Positions 16,722 through 25,704 of a stretch of DNA of 64,000 nucleotides are shown here, one piece after another. The stretch comes from Mesorhizobium sp. WSM4313 (GTDB lineage: Bacteria; Pseudomonadota; Alphaproteobacteria; Rhizobiales; Rhizobiaceae), in assembly GCF_002294725.1 (NCBI RefSeq), contig NZ_NSFT01000003.1:310001-374000 (forward strand), written 5' to 3'. Within the stretch, counting starts at the first letter, position 1, and each line of letters opens with the position of its first letter. The notes under the pieces are model-generated. The model did not search any database, was not told the DNA's origin, and saw only the letters and a list, made by a program, of their open reading frames with translations. Made by a program: the position numbers and the translations under genes.

Positions 16722-18794
16722 TCAGTTCAGCCCGATGAGCTTGGCGCCGTTCCGGAACAGTGCTTCTCCATCCCGGTCGAAACGGAATGTCGCGATGAAA
16801 TCGTCGGCGCGATAGTTCGGCAAGGTGTTGCGGATAGCGGCGGCGAAGGTTCGCGCCTCTTCCTGCCGGCCGGCCAGCGCCAGGCAATGAGCGGCGATCG
16901 CCAGGATGATGAGATGGGCGTTAGGGCGTGCCGCCGCTTTCAGCGCCCATTCGGCCGCCGCTTCGAATTCGCCCAGCCTCGCATGCGCCATGGCGCGCGC
17001 GCCCATCATGCCGAACAGCAGCGGATCGAAGGGGCTTAGATGGCGGGAATGGTCGGATGAGCCGATCGCCGATTGCGGGTCGCCCGATTGCGAATGGACG
17101 AAGGACAGCGCGTAGTGGCCGAGCGCGAAATTGGGACTGAGGTCGACGGCGCTCGCGAGCTCCAGCAGCGAGCCGTCCTGCTCGCCGCGCAGCCATAGCG
17201 CGCGGCCCATCGCCCAATGGGCGGCGGGGTTGCGGTCGTCGACCAAAAGGCTCTGGCCGGCGCTTTCGAAGGCAAGCGCGGTCTCGCGGTCGCGGTCGCC
17301 CCAGCGCTGGAAAGCATTCTGCCAGTGGGTGAAGGACATGCCGGCATAGGCGCGTGCGAAAGTAGGATCGAGCTTCAACGCCTCGCCGAAGAAATGCTGC
17401 GCCAGCTCGTTTTCCTGGCGGGTGAAGCGATACATGTGCCAAAGGCCGCGATGGTAAGCCTCCCAGGCATTGAGCGAGTTTGGCGCTTTCAGCAATGCGC
17501 GGTTGCGTTCCACCGTCGCGATCTCGGCGGCGAGCGATGAGACGATGCTGTTGCCGATATCCTCGATGACGATGAAGATGTCGTCGGGTTTGTGCTCGAA
17601 GGTCTCGGCCCAAACGATCCTTGCTGTGCGGACCTCGACAAGCTCGACCGAGACGATGAACCGGCCCGGCAGAGCCCGCACCGAGCCTGTCGCGACATAG
17701 TCGACATTCAGCCTGCGCCCGGCGTCTTCCGGCGCGATGTTCTTCTCGGCGAGCGCGAAGACAGAGCCGCGGGCGATAACGAAGAAATCGCGCAGCTTGG
17801 CAAGTCGTGTGATGATGTCATGCGTGAGGCCATCGGCAAGCCCGCCGCGGAAGCCGCCAGTGCCGGCGCTCTCCGCAAACGGCATCACCGCGAGCGAAGC
17901 CCGGCGCGTCGCAACGGGCTCGGATTCGTCCGCGGCGACCGGCGATTCCGAAACCGGGAAAGCCGGCCCGGATCGGGCGCATGCCGTTGCGCCGGCGTTC
18001 CGGGCTCTTATCTCCTGCCAAGCCTCGCGCAATGGCGTGAAATCCAGCTCTTCCGAGCGAAACAACTCCGCTGCCGTGGCAAGATGCTCTTCGCCGGCGC
18101 CGATCTGCCCGCGCCGGGCCAGATTTTCCAGCAGCGCCACATGCGCGCGGCCGTCGAAGGGCGCTAGCTCCAGCCATTTGTCGATATAAGCGCCGGCCTC
18201 ATCGGTTCCACGTGGGAGAAGCCCAATGATATGCTCCAGAACCGCGACATGGCATGCGCTGAAACGGCGGCGCTGCGCCGTCAGCCAGCTGCCGAAATGC
18301 GGGCTGCGATCGAGCTCGAGGCCGTCGAGAAAATCGCCGGCGAAATGTTGCGAAATCGCCTGCAGCCGCACGAGATCGAGCGTCTGGACACCTTCGGCCA
18401 CCGCCGAGGCGGCATCCAGCGCGTCCACATGGACATCGTCAAGACGGAGCGACACCATATCGCCGTCGGTTTCGACCCGGCGCAAGCCCGCTTCGTCGAG
18501 CGCGGCACGCAGCTTGCTCAGGCACCAGCGCAACTCGCCGCGCGGATCGTTGGGCACGTCCCAGAGAAGTTCGCAAAGACGGCTGCGGCTGACTGGGTGG
18601 GGCGCCAGCGCCAGATAAGCAAGCAGGGCGCGCAGCTTGCGTGACGAAGGCAAGGCCACAGGAACATCGTCGCGCATGATCGTAAACGGGCCGAGCAGCC
18701 TGATCGAAAGGCTGGCTGCCATGCCTTTCAGAGTCGACCGAACGGATTCCACGTCCGTTTCCACGCTCGCTCCCACGTCGAACAGTTGGTCCAT
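16722..18794 (-). CDS. SARP-like transcriptional regulator with TolB-like and TPR domains
   Basis: A 690-residue protein. After a short N-terminal extension, residues about 29-120 form an OmpR-type winged helix (SIRLLGPFTIMRDDVPVALP, SSRKLRALLAYLAL), then a bacterial transcriptional activator domain to about 270. Residues 300-430 resemble the N-terminal part of TolB and of TPR-type cyclase proteins (SLAVMPFAESAG, DGLTHDIITRLAKL, VDYVATGSVR), and TPR-like repeats fill the rest. No cyclase or kinase domain is present. It is transcribed divergently from the cysteine synthase-like gene 170 bases away and is the obvious candidate to control it. A start at ATG 18722 is possible instead. Confidence 0.85.
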   Translation of the reverse strand: MDQLFDVGASVETDVESVRSTLKGMAASLSIRLLGPFTIMRDDVPVALPSSRKLRALLAYLALAPHPVSRSRLCELLWDVPNDPRGELRWCLSKLRAALDEAGLRRVETDGDMVSLRLDDVHVDALDAASAVAEGVQTLDLVRLQAISQHFAGDFLDGLELDRSPHFGSWLTAQRRRFSACHVAVLEHIIGLLPRGTDEAGAYIDKWLELAPFDGRAHVALLENLARRGQIGAGEEHLATAAELFRSEELDFTPLREAWQEIRARNAGATACARSGPAFPVSESPVAADESEPVATRRASLAVMPFAESAGTGGFRGGLADGLTHDIITRLAKLRDFFVIARGSVFALAEKNIAPEDAGRRLNVDYVATGSVRALPGRFIVSVELVEVRTARIVWAETFEHKPDDIFIVIEDIGNSIVSSLAAEIATVERNRALLKAPNSLNAWEAYHRGLWHMYRFTRQENELAQHFFGEALKLDPTFARAYAGMSFTHWQNAFQRWGDRDRETALAFESAGQSLLVDDRNPAAHWAMGRALWLRGEQDGSLLELASAVDLSPNFALGHYALSFVHSQSGDPQSAIGSSDHSRHLSPFDPLLFGMMGARAMAHARLGEFEAAAEWALKAAARPNAHLIILAIAAHCLALAGRQEEARTFAAAIRNTLPNYRADDFIATFRFDRDGEALFRNGAKLIGLN

Positions 18795-18922
18795 ATTCTA
18801 TCACCAAACACGACAGGGCGCATCCGGCAGCGAATTTTCGAGCCGGACGCGGCCTTTGCCGAATTGCCGGCAAGTCACACGCAACTAGCGCGGCAAGGTG
18901 TCGAAACCGCGCCGCCCAATTC

Positions 18923-18939
18923 GCCGGTTTGTAACCGGC
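18923..18939. promoter_or_regulatory. Perfect dyad upstream of the cysteine synthase-like gene, possible operator
   Basis: GCCGGTT, three bases, AACCGGC: a perfect 7-bp inverted repeat 26 bases before the start at 18965 and within the divergent control region shared with the SARP-like regulator. Role inferred from position only. Confidence 0.4.
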
Positions 18940-18964
18940 ACGTGAGGAGATCGAGGAGAGAGCC

Positions 18965-20050
18965 ATGTTGCATCAATTGAAAATCAGGACCACGGCCGGT
19001 CGCGGTCGGCTGTTCGACAGCATTCTCGACACGGTCGGCGACACGCCGGTCATCCGCATCAACAATCTCGGGCCAGGTCACGCGACGATCTATGTGAAGG
19101 CGGAGTTCTTCAACCCGGCGGCCTCGGTGAAGGACCGGCTGGCGCTCAACATCATCGAGGAAGGCGAGCGCAGCGGTAAGCTCAAGCCTGGCCAGACCGT
19201 GGTCGAGGCGACGAGCGGCAATACCGGCATCGGCCTCGCCATGGTCTGCGCGCAGAAAGGCTATCCGCTGGTGGTGACGATGGCCGACAGCTTCTCGATC
19301 GAGCGCCGCAAGCTAATGCGCATGCTGGGCGCCAAGGTGGTGCTGACGCCGCGCGCCCAAAAAGGTTTCGGCATGTACAAGAAGGCGGTCGAGCTCGCCG
19401 AAGCCAATGGCTGGTTCCTGGCGCGCCAGTTTGAGACCGAGGCCAATGCCGCCATTCACGAGGCGACGACGGCGCGCGAGATCATCAATGACTTCGCCGG
19501 CTCGAGGCTGGACGTGCTTGTCACCGGCTACGGCACGGGCGGCACGATGGCCGGCGTGGGCCGCGTGCTGCGCCGCGAGCGGCCGGAGGTGAAGATCGTG
19601 CTCGCCGAGCCGGCGAACGCGCAGCTGATCGGCAGCGGCAAGGCCCAGGAGCGCGGCGCCGGCGGTGCGCCGTCCGCCAGCCATCCGGCCTTCGAACCGC
19701 ATCCGATCCAGGGCTGGACGCCGGACTTCATCCCCAACGTGCTGCAGGAGGCGATCGACCAACGCTATTATGACGAGGTGGTGCCGATCCCCGGTCCCGA
19801 AGGCATCAAATGGACGAAGGCGCTGGCGCGGCAGGAGGGCATTTTCACCGGCATCTCCGGCGGCGCCACTTTCGCCGTGGCGCGGCAGATCGCGGGAAAG
19901 GCCCCGGCCGGCTCGGTGATCCTGTGCATGCTGCCCGACACGGGAGAGCGCTACATGTCGACGCCGCTTTTCGACGGCATCGAGGCCGAGATGGACGCCG
20001 AGGAGACGGCGCTGTCGCGCTCGACGCCGAGCTGCCAGTTCGAAGGCTGA
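18965..20050 (+). CDS. Cysteine synthase family PLP enzyme
   Basis: A 361-residue fold-type II PLP enzyme. The PLP Lys is in NPAASVKDRLA (Lys56), the substrate loop is TSGNTGIG at 84-91, and the phosphate loop is GYGTGGTMAGVG. These match O-acetylserine sulfhydrylases (CysK/CysM). The C-terminal tail is longer than in E. coli CysK. GAGGAGAGAG precedes the ATG. A terminator hairpin follows before the decarboxylase gene. It could make cysteine or, like many paralogues, a related beta-substituted alanine; the neighbouring decarboxylase makes the second idea worth testing. Gene symbol withheld because several paralogues usually exist. Confidence 0.9.
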   Translation: MLHQLKIRTTAGRGRLFDSILDTVGDTPVIRINNLGPGHATIYVKAEFFNPAASVKDRLALNIIEEGERSGKLKPGQTVVEATSGNTGIGLAMVCAQKGYPLVVTMADSFSIERRKLMRMLGAKVVLTPRAQKGFGMYKKAVELAEANGWFLARQFETEANAAIHEATTAREIINDFAGSRLDVLVTGYGTGGTMAGVGRVLRRERPEVKIVLAEPANAQLIGSGKAQERGAGGAPSASHPAFEPHPIQGWTPDFIPNVLQEAIDQRYYDEVVPIPGPEGIKWTKALARQEGIFTGISGGATFAVARQIAGKAPAGSVILCMLPDTGERYMSTPLFDGIEAEMDAEETALSRSTPSCQFEG

Positions 20051-20062
20051 GAACAGAAACGC

Positions 20063-20096
20063 GACGCCGCCCCCGCATGGCGGCGTCGTTCTTTTA
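20063..20096 (+). terminator. Intrinsic terminator after the cysteine synthase-like gene
   Basis: A 9-bp stem (GACGCCGCC 20063-20071 with GGCGGCGTC 20079-20087) followed by GTTCTTTTA. It sits 36 bases before the decarboxylase start, so expression of the second gene would be lowered or separately driven. Confidence 0.75.
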
Positions 20097-20131
20097 TGCG
20101 CGGGTCGACCCACGCCGGCGGGAGAGGCGAG

Positions 20132-21613
20132 ATGGATATATTTCCGGAAGCGACCAACGCGGAGGAAACGCTCGATCCGCCGGATTGGGCCGATGTGGGA
20201 GCGCTCTCGCACCGAATCCTCGACGATGCCATCGCCTATCTCGAGGATGTCCGCAACCGGCCGGTCTGGCGCGAGATGCCGGCCGAGGTGCGGGCATTCT
20301 TCGGCGCACCTTTGCCGCGCTCGCCGGCGCCGGCGGCTGACGTCTATGACGACGTCGCCCGCAACGTGATGCCTTACCCGATGGGCAACATCCATCCGCG
20401 TTTCTGGTCCTGGTATATGGGATCCAGCAACTTCACCGGCGCGCTCGGCGATTTCCTGGCGGCGATCCAGGGCTCCAATCTCGGCGGCGGCAACCATGCC
20501 GCCGCACTGATGGACAGCCAGGTCGTCAACTGGATGAAGGAGATGGTCGGTTTCCCGGTCTCGGCCAGCGGCACCCTGGTCAGCGGCGGCTCGATGGCCA
20601 ACATTATCGGACTTACCGTGGCGCGCAACGTCAAGGCAGGCGTCGACGTGCGCGAGCGGGGTGTCGGCGCCATGCCGAAGCCGTTGCGCTACTACGCCTC
20701 GGACCAGGTCCATTCCTGTCATCGCAAGGCTGTGGAGGCGCTCGGCCTCGGCAATCAGGCGCTGCGGCGCATCCAGACCGATGCCGGCTTGCGCATCGAT
20801 ATCGCCGCGCTCAAGGCGGCAATCGCGGAGGACCGCGAGGCGGGCTTCAGGCCGGCCTGCGTGATCGGCACCGCCGGCACCGTCAACGCCGGCGCGGTCG
20901 ACGACCTGCGGGCGCTGGCGAGCGTGGCGGCCGAAGAGGACCTCTGGTTCCATGTCGACGGCTGCATCGGCGCGCTCATCGCGATCGCGCCTAAGAACCG
21001 ATCGCTCGTCGCCGGCATCGAACAGGCGGATTCGATCGCACTCGATCCGCATAAATGGCTGCACGCGCCGTTCGAAGCCGGCTGCGCCCTGGTGCGGGAC
21101 GCATCCCAGCACCGCAACACGTTTGCCGTGACGCCGGAATATCTGGAATCGACGCCGCGGGGCCTGGCCTCCGGAGAGTGGCTGCACGATTATGGGCTTC
21201 AAACGTCGCGCGGCTTCCGTGCGCTCAAGATCTGGATGGCGCTGAAGGAGCATGGCGTCGAGAAGTTCGGCCGCCTTATCGACCAGAACATCGCCCAGGC
21301 CCGCCACCTCACCCGGCTGATCGAGGCGGAGCCGGCGCTCGAACTGATGGCGCCAACCACCATCAACATCGTCAGCTTCCGCCACCGGCTGGATGGCGCG
21401 TCGGAGGAAAAGCTCAAGGCGTTCAACACCGAGATCATGCTGAGACTCCAGGAGGAGGGCATCGCGGCCTTGTCCGACACCACGGTGCAGGGCCGGCATT
21501 GCCTGAGGGTGGCAATCGCCAATCACCGCACTCGCCGGGACGATCTCGACCTGCTGGTCGCGGAGATGCTCCGGCTGGGACGGGAAATCGCGGCTACCGC
21601 GACATTAATGTGA
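20132..21613 (+). CDS. Group II PLP-dependent amino acid decarboxylase
   Basis: A 493-residue enzyme of the aromatic amino acid/glutamate/histidine decarboxylase family. Visible are the substrate-side motif NIHPRFWSWYMGSSN, a PLP-stacking His in QVHSCHRK (His194), DGCIGA with Asp276, and the PLP Lys in DPHKW (Lys308). Start at ATG 20132 is chosen for GGGAGAGGCG upstream. Sequence alone does not settle the substrate; aromatic amino acids, cysteine sulfinate or a product of the neighbouring cysteine synthase-like enzyme are all possible. It is followed by a convergent YciI gene. Confidence 0.9.
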   Translation: MDIFPEATNAEETLDPPDWADVGALSHRILDDAIAYLEDVRNRPVWREMPAEVRAFFGAPLPRSPAPAADVYDDVARNVMPYPMGNIHPRFWSWYMGSSNFTGALGDFLAAIQGSNLGGGNHAAALMDSQVVNWMKEMVGFPVSASGTLVSGGSMANIIGLTVARNVKAGVDVRERGVGAMPKPLRYYASDQVHSCHRKAVEALGLGNQALRRIQTDAGLRIDIAALKAAIAEDREAGFRPACVIGTAGTVNAGAVDDLRALASVAAEEDLWFHVDGCIGALIAIAPKNRSLVAGIEQADSIALDPHKWLHAPFEAGCALVRDASQHRNTFAVTPEYLESTPRGLASGEWLHDYGLQTSRGFRALKIWMALKEHGVEKFGRLIDQNIAQARHLTRLIEAEPALELMAPTTINIVSFRHRLDGASEEKLKAFNTEIMLRLQEEGIAALSDTTVQGRHCLRVAIANHRTRRDDLDLLVAEMLRLGREIAATATLM

Positions 21614-21633
21614 AACGCGGACCTAAGCGTATT

Positions 21634-22008
21634 TCAACCAGCCTGCAGCGTGGCGCCCGGAAGATAGAGCATGATCGGTCGGATCTCGTAGACGGCGGTG
21701 GGGTTGACGCGCTTGAGATCGCGCGCCGCGGCAATCGCCTCGTCCTGGGTCGCGCAGTCGAGGACATAGAGGCCGAGCAACTGCTCCTTGGTCTCGGCGA
21801 AGGGACCGTCGATCACCAAGCCGTCGCCCGGACCGCGCAGCGTCACGGCCTTGGCCGTCGCGCCGAGCCTGGCCGCGGGCCCGAGCTTGCCCTCGCGCGT
21901 CAGCCTGTCGTTGACCTCGAGCAGGTCTTTCATCAGCGCCGCATCCTCATCGGGCGACCAGGACTGCACGGTGTCTTCGACATGATAGGCAAGGACGGCG
22001 TAGAACAT
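21634..22008 (-). CDS. YciI family (DGPF-domain) protein
   Basis: A 124-residue cytosolic protein of the YCII-related family, with the diagnostic DGPFAETKE motif near residue 67 and a ferredoxin-like alpha/beta pattern. Such proteins often sit beside ECF sigma factors, but none is visible here. Function in this genome is unknown. It converges on the decarboxylase gene and lies 95 bases beyond the end of the histidine kinase gene in the opposite sense of transcription order. Confidence 0.9.
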   Translation of the reverse strand: MFYAVLAYHVEDTVQSWSPDEDAALMKDLLEVNDRLTREGKLGPAARLGATAKAVTLRGPGDGLVIDGPFAETKEQLLGLYVLDCATQDEAIAAARDLKRVNPTAVYEIRPIMLYLPGATLQAG

Positions 22009-22103
22009 GGGTGGATTTCCCTCGTGACCAGGCGGGCCGCACTATCACAAGGATGGTTCGGCTGATCCAGTGGCGCCGGTGGCGGACAGAGCCCACTCCT
22101 GAC

Positions 22104-23513
22104 TCAAGCTGCCAGCGGCAGCCGCAGCTCCGTCAACAGCCCGCCACCGGGGTAGTTGGAGAGATCGACCTCGCCGCCGGCGCCGCGCGCGATGTTGCGG
22201 GCGATTGTGAGGCCGAGGCCTAGACCGCCAGTGGTGCGGTTGCGCGATTCCTCCAGCCGCACGAAGGAGCCGAACACCGCGTCCAGCTTCGCCTGCGGGA
22301 TGCCGGGGCCCTCGTCGCGGATTGAAAGCGTGATCGTGTCACCCGATCGCCGCACGCCGAGATGCGCCTTTTTGCCGTAGGTCACCGCATTTTGGATGAG
22401 ATTGGTGATGCAGCGCCGCAGCGCCACCGGCCGCGCGACGCAGATCAGGCCGCGCGACGGGACCACGCCTTCGTCGAAGGACGCGCCGTCGAAGGAGTCC
22501 GCCACCGATTCCACCAGCGACCAGAAATCGATCCGCTCGGCCTTTTCCTCAGTCACCTCGAATTTGGCGAAGTCGATGACCGAGCTGGCGATGCTTTCGA
22601 TGTCGGCGAGGTCGTGCGCCAGCGCCTCGCGCGCGGGCGACCTGCGCAACAGTTCGAGACGCAGGCGCATCCGGGTCAGCGGCGTGCGCAGATCATGCGC
22701 CAGTGCTGCCGCGAGATGCTCGCGGTCCTCGACATAATCGCGCAGCCGCATCTGCATGGCATTTATCGCCTTTGCGGCCGCGCGGATCTCGCGGCTGCCG
22801 CTTTCGGCGATCGGCGGGCTTTTCAGATCGTTGCCAATGCGCGTCACCGCCGTTTCCATCATCCGGTAGGGCGCGGTCAGCCGGCGCAGCGACCAGATCG
22901 ACATGATGATGATCAAGCCGGCGATCAGTGAGTAAAGCGGCAGGCTGTCGAGGCTCAGAATCGGTCCCGCCGGCGTGATCGGTTCGGTGAAATTCAGCCA
23001 CTGCCCGTCGGAAAAGCGCAGCGAGGCGGTCAGCTTATCGCTTTGCGCGAAATCCGCGGCCAGGACCAGCAGGTCGCGCTCGACCTGGCCGACATCCTTG
23101 TTCACCGCCTGCCCGTCTGGGACATCGGCCTCCTGGGTGGCCGGATCGCGCCGCACGCGCGCATCGGTGATGCCGAACTTCGACAAGCGTCCGACCAGGA
23201 TATCCTCCAACTCGGCAAGCTGGTCGTCGCCGGCGATCGAAGAGGTGACGGCGGGCGTGTCCGAAACCGTCAGCGCATAGGTCGAGTTGAACAGGCCGGA
23301 GGCGGTCGCCTTGCGCTCTTCGGGCGTGGCGTCATGCATCAGCTGCACCAGCGAATAGGCGCGGTCGTTCAACCGGTAGAGATCGACGACGCCGTTGGCG
23401 GCGGCCCGATCGCGCGCGACGATGTAAAGCGTTGTCACCTGGCTCAGCATGAGACCGGCAATGACGATGAGCAGCACCCAGACTGGCAGGGTCTGCGGCA
23501 GGAAGCGTCTCAT
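22104..23513 (-). CDS. Sensor histidine kinase (EnvZ/OmpR type)
   Basis: A 469-residue inner-membrane kinase. Helix 1 spans about 11-33 and helix 2 about 192-210, framing a 160-residue periplasmic sensor. A HAMP linker follows, then the H-box LAAALAHDLRTPLTR with His273, the N-box NLIQNAVTYG, the G1 box DEGPGIP and the G2 box GLGLGLTIARNI. Its start overlaps the stop of the response regulator by four bases (ATGA), so the two are coupled. The signal is unknown; the small secreted proteins transcribed divergently next door are possible targets. Confidence 0.95.
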   Translation of the reverse strand: MRRFLPQTLPVWVLLIVIAGLMLSQVTTLYIVARDRAAANGVVDLYRLNDRAYSLVQLMHDATPEERKATASGLFNSTYALTVSDTPAVTSSIAGDDQLAELEDILVGRLSKFGITDARVRRDPATQEADVPDGQAVNKDVGQVERDLLVLAADFAQSDKLTASLRFSDGQWLNFTEPITPAGPILSLDSLPLYSLIAGLIIIMSIWSLRRLTAPYRMMETAVTRIGNDLKSPPIAESGSREIRAAAKAINAMQMRLRDYVEDREHLAAALAHDLRTPLTRMRLRLELLRRSPAREALAHDLADIESIASSVIDFAKFEVTEEKAERIDFWSLVESVADSFDGASFDEGVVPSRGLICVARPVALRRCITNLIQNAVTYGKKAHLGVRRSGDTITLSIRDEGPGIPQAKLDAVFGSFVRLEESRNRTTGGLGLGLTIARNIARGAGGEVDLSNYPGGGLLTELRLPLAA

Positions 23514-24226
23514 TCGGCCGTCGTCTCGGGCAGGAACTGATAGCCGCCGCTGCGCACGGTCAGGATCAGTTTCGGCGTTTTCGGATCGTCTTCCATCTTG
23601 CGGCGCAGCCGGCTCACCAGAATGTCGACGCTGCGGTCGAAGCTGTAGCCGGTGTCGCCGCCGGACAGCTCGATCAGCTGCTCACGGGTAAGCACGCGCT
23701 GCGCGCTCTTGACGAAGGTCTGCAGCAAGTTGAACTCCGCCATCGTCAGCTCAACCCGGACGTCGTCGGGCGCGGTCAGGCGGCGGCGCGCGCAATCCAT
23801 AGTCCAGCCGGCAAAGCGGTAGACCTGCCTGGCGGCGGGCCGACGCGGCTCGGCGCTGCCGTTGCGTCTCAGCACGGCGCGGATGCGGGCCAACAGCTCG
23901 CGCGGATCGAAGGGCTTGGGCACGTAGTCGTCTGCCCCCATTTCGAGGCCCACAACACGGTCGGTCGTTTCGGTGACCGCGGTCAGCATGATGATCGGCG
24001 TGGTGTAGTTGGCGCGGATCTCGCGGCAAAGCTCAAGTCCGCTTTTGCCGGGCAACATCACGTCGAGAACGATCAGGTCGACCGGCGTGCGGCGCAGGAC
24101 CGCTTCCATCTCGGTGCCGTCGCCGGCCACCGTCGTGTGCAGCCCGCGCTTGTGGAAGAACTCCTGCAGCAGGTCGCGTATGCCCTTGTCGTCGTCGACG
24201 ATCAGTATGTGCGCATCGGATTTCAC
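23510..24226 (-). CDS. OmpR family response regulator
   Basis: A 238-residue two-domain regulator. The receiver has the acidic pocket VDDD at 10-13, phosphoacceptor Asp55 in LIVLDVMLPG, Thr82 in LTA and Lys104 in PKP. The C-terminal winged helix ends with SVDILVSRLRRK and VRSGGYQF, typical of OmpR/PhoB. A GTG at 24226, preceded by AGG, is chosen as start because the receiver begins at once; the frame stays open 46 codons upstream without a recognisable domain. First gene of the two-component operon. Confidence 0.92.
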   Translation of the reverse strand: MKSDAHILIVDDDKGIRDLLQEFFHKRGLHTTVAGDGTEMEAVLRRTPVDLIVLDVMLPGKSGLELCREIRANYTTPIIMLTAVTETTDRVVGLEMGADDYVPKPFDPRELLARIRAVLRRNGSAEPRRPAARQVYRFAGWTMDCARRRLTAPDDVRVELTMAEFNLLQTFVKSAQRVLTREQLIELSGGDTGYSFDRSVDILVSRLRRKMEDDPKTPKLILTVRSGGYQFLPETTAE

Positions 24227-24472
24227 TCGAAACCTATCATTCTCTTTGCCGGCTCTTGCTGGATATCCGTTCGAGACAACCCACACGATAGAATTCGGGC
24301 CACATCTTGGCCAGTGGCCGCGATCGCCGCGTCGGCTGAGTGCCCAGAAACAATCCAGAAACAAAATTCTACAATCGAGAAAAACTGGTGAAAAATTTCA
24401 AAGGCATAACCGGTGCCGTGGCGGTCAGGTCATCGGCTGCGACGCAAGTTTCCGGAGTAACGGACAAGACCA

Positions 24473-24778
24473 ATGCAGAGGTTCTGGATCAGCGTGATGG
24501 GTGCTTTGCTCAGCATATCGCTCATCACAGCCGCGGACGGCGCCTCCACCGCAAAGGTCGTCGCTCCGCTCACCCGGACCGAGCGCTGCACCAATCTGAG
24601 CCGTCAGGTTGACGAAGCTCTCGAAACCCATGCCGCGGCAACGCAGGTCACCGCGGCGAAAGCACTGCAAAGAAGGGGGAACCGGTTCTGCGCCAACAAG
24701 AAGCAGGCACAGGGAATCCGGATGCTCGCAAATGCTTTGAAGCTGCTTGGAGTGGCACCGATCGATCCCGTTCAGTGA
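24473..24778 (+). CDS. Small secreted protein, unknown function
   Basis: A 101-residue protein with a Sec signal peptide (WISVMGALLSISLITAADGA, cleavage near residue 24). The mature part is helical and basic, with two Cys (RCTNLS and RFCANKK) that may form a disulfide. It starts 246 bases from the response regulator on the opposite strand and lies 37 bases before another exported small protein, so the pair may be one unit under that two-component system. Family not recognised. Confidence 0.65.
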   Translation: MQRFWISVMGALLSISLITAADGASTAKVVAPLTRTERCTNLSRQVDEALETHAAATQVTAAKALQRRGNRFCANKKQAQGIRMLANALKLLGVAPIDPVQ

Positions 24779-24815
24779 CACCCACCCAGACCCGCAAGAA
24801 AAAGGAAATGAAGCC

Positions 24816-25091
24816 ATGAAGAAGTCCATCCTCTCCGCCCTCGGCCTCGGTGTTGCTCTCGCCTTCGCGATGCCGGCGCTCGGCAACGCCGCCGCCACGA
24901 CGACGGCTGCCCCGGCTGCTTCGACCGCGACCACCACGGCTGCTCCGGCGGATAGCACGGCTGCGAAGCCGATGAAGAAGGTCGCTGCCAAGAAGGCCTG
25001 CAAAGTGACCAAGACGCACAAGTGCCCGGTCAAGAAGAAAGCGTCGGCTGCGAAGCCCGTTGCTGCGAAGCCGGCTGCCAAGAAGCCCTGA
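24816..25091 (+). CDS. Small exported Ala/Lys/Pro-rich protein
   Basis: A 91-residue protein starting at ATG 24816 (MKKSILSALG) after AAGGAAATG. A signal peptide (LGLGVALAFAMPALGNAAA) is followed by a low-complexity chain of Ala, Thr, Pro and then Lys, ending in AAK/AAKP repeats with two Cys (KKACKVTKTHKCPVKK). The histone H1-like tail suggests a cationic, unstructured envelope protein. Function unknown. Confidence 0.7.
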   Translation: MKKSILSALGLGVALAFAMPALGNAAATTTAAPAASTATTTAAPADSTAAKPMKKVAAKKACKVTKTHKCPVKKKASAAKPVAAKPAAKKP

Positions 25092-25243
25092 TCCAGCGCT
25101 CTGCGCCACTAGACGAAGCCGCTCCGGTCGATTTCGGCAGGGGCGGCTTGCTTGCGGCAGGGAGCCCGAAACCAGCAGGTTTCCACCGCGCTCAAGTCCG
25201 ATCCTTAACCCGATCGCAATGCCGGTGCTGTAGGACAGTCCGC

Positions 25244-25576
25244 ATGAAGAAGCGGTTTTCGTCCCTGATGCGTTCGCTGACCCTCGGCGGCCTGATCGCC
25301 ACCGCGGTGGCACGATCGTTGATCATCTTTACCGCAAGCCCCGTGCCGGATCCCGCCAGCGGCAGGACCGAGCCCGAGCTGTTCGCTCCGCTGATCTCTT
25401 CAAGCTTCGACTACATCACGCCGGCGCAGTCCTGGGTCCTGATCCTGCTGGCCGGTGCGACCGTGATCGGCTTTGTCGCCTGGATGTTGTTCGCCTTCGT
25501 CGAACGCGGCTCCGACATGGATGGCGGTGCAGGTTCCGGCAGATCGGGCACCGCGTTGCGCCGCCAGGGCCGTTGA
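25244..25576 (+). CDS. Small membrane protein, unknown function
   Basis: A 110-residue protein with an N-terminal hydrophobic segment (LGGLIATAVARSLIIF) and a second helix around 62-84 (WVLILLAGATVIGFVAWMLF), leaving a short loop outside and a Gly/Arg-rich tail inside. The ATG at 25244 is preceded by AGGAC. It follows the Ala/Lys-rich gene by 152 bases. Not recognised; the coding call rests on the membrane pattern and start site. Confidence 0.5.
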   Translation: MKKRFSSLMRSLTLGGLIATAVARSLIIFTASPVPDPASGRTEPELFAPLISSSFDYITPAQSWVLILLAGATVIGFVAWMLFAFVERGSDMDGGAGSGRSGTALRRQGR

Positions 25577-25704
25577 CCGTTCGGCAGTGATTCCCCACAT
25601 AGGGCTGATGGTCCAAGCCGGCATTACCCGCGCGTGGAATTGGACGGATATTTGCTGCGTGACAGAATGAGAGCGAGAGAGCCCAGTTCTCGCTGGTGGA
25701 TCCG

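Noticed and set aside
19313..21526. A 737-codon minus-strand frame opposite the cysteine synthase-like and decarboxylase genes
   Set aside because: Crosses the terminator and start of two real genes on the other strand; no recognisable domain.
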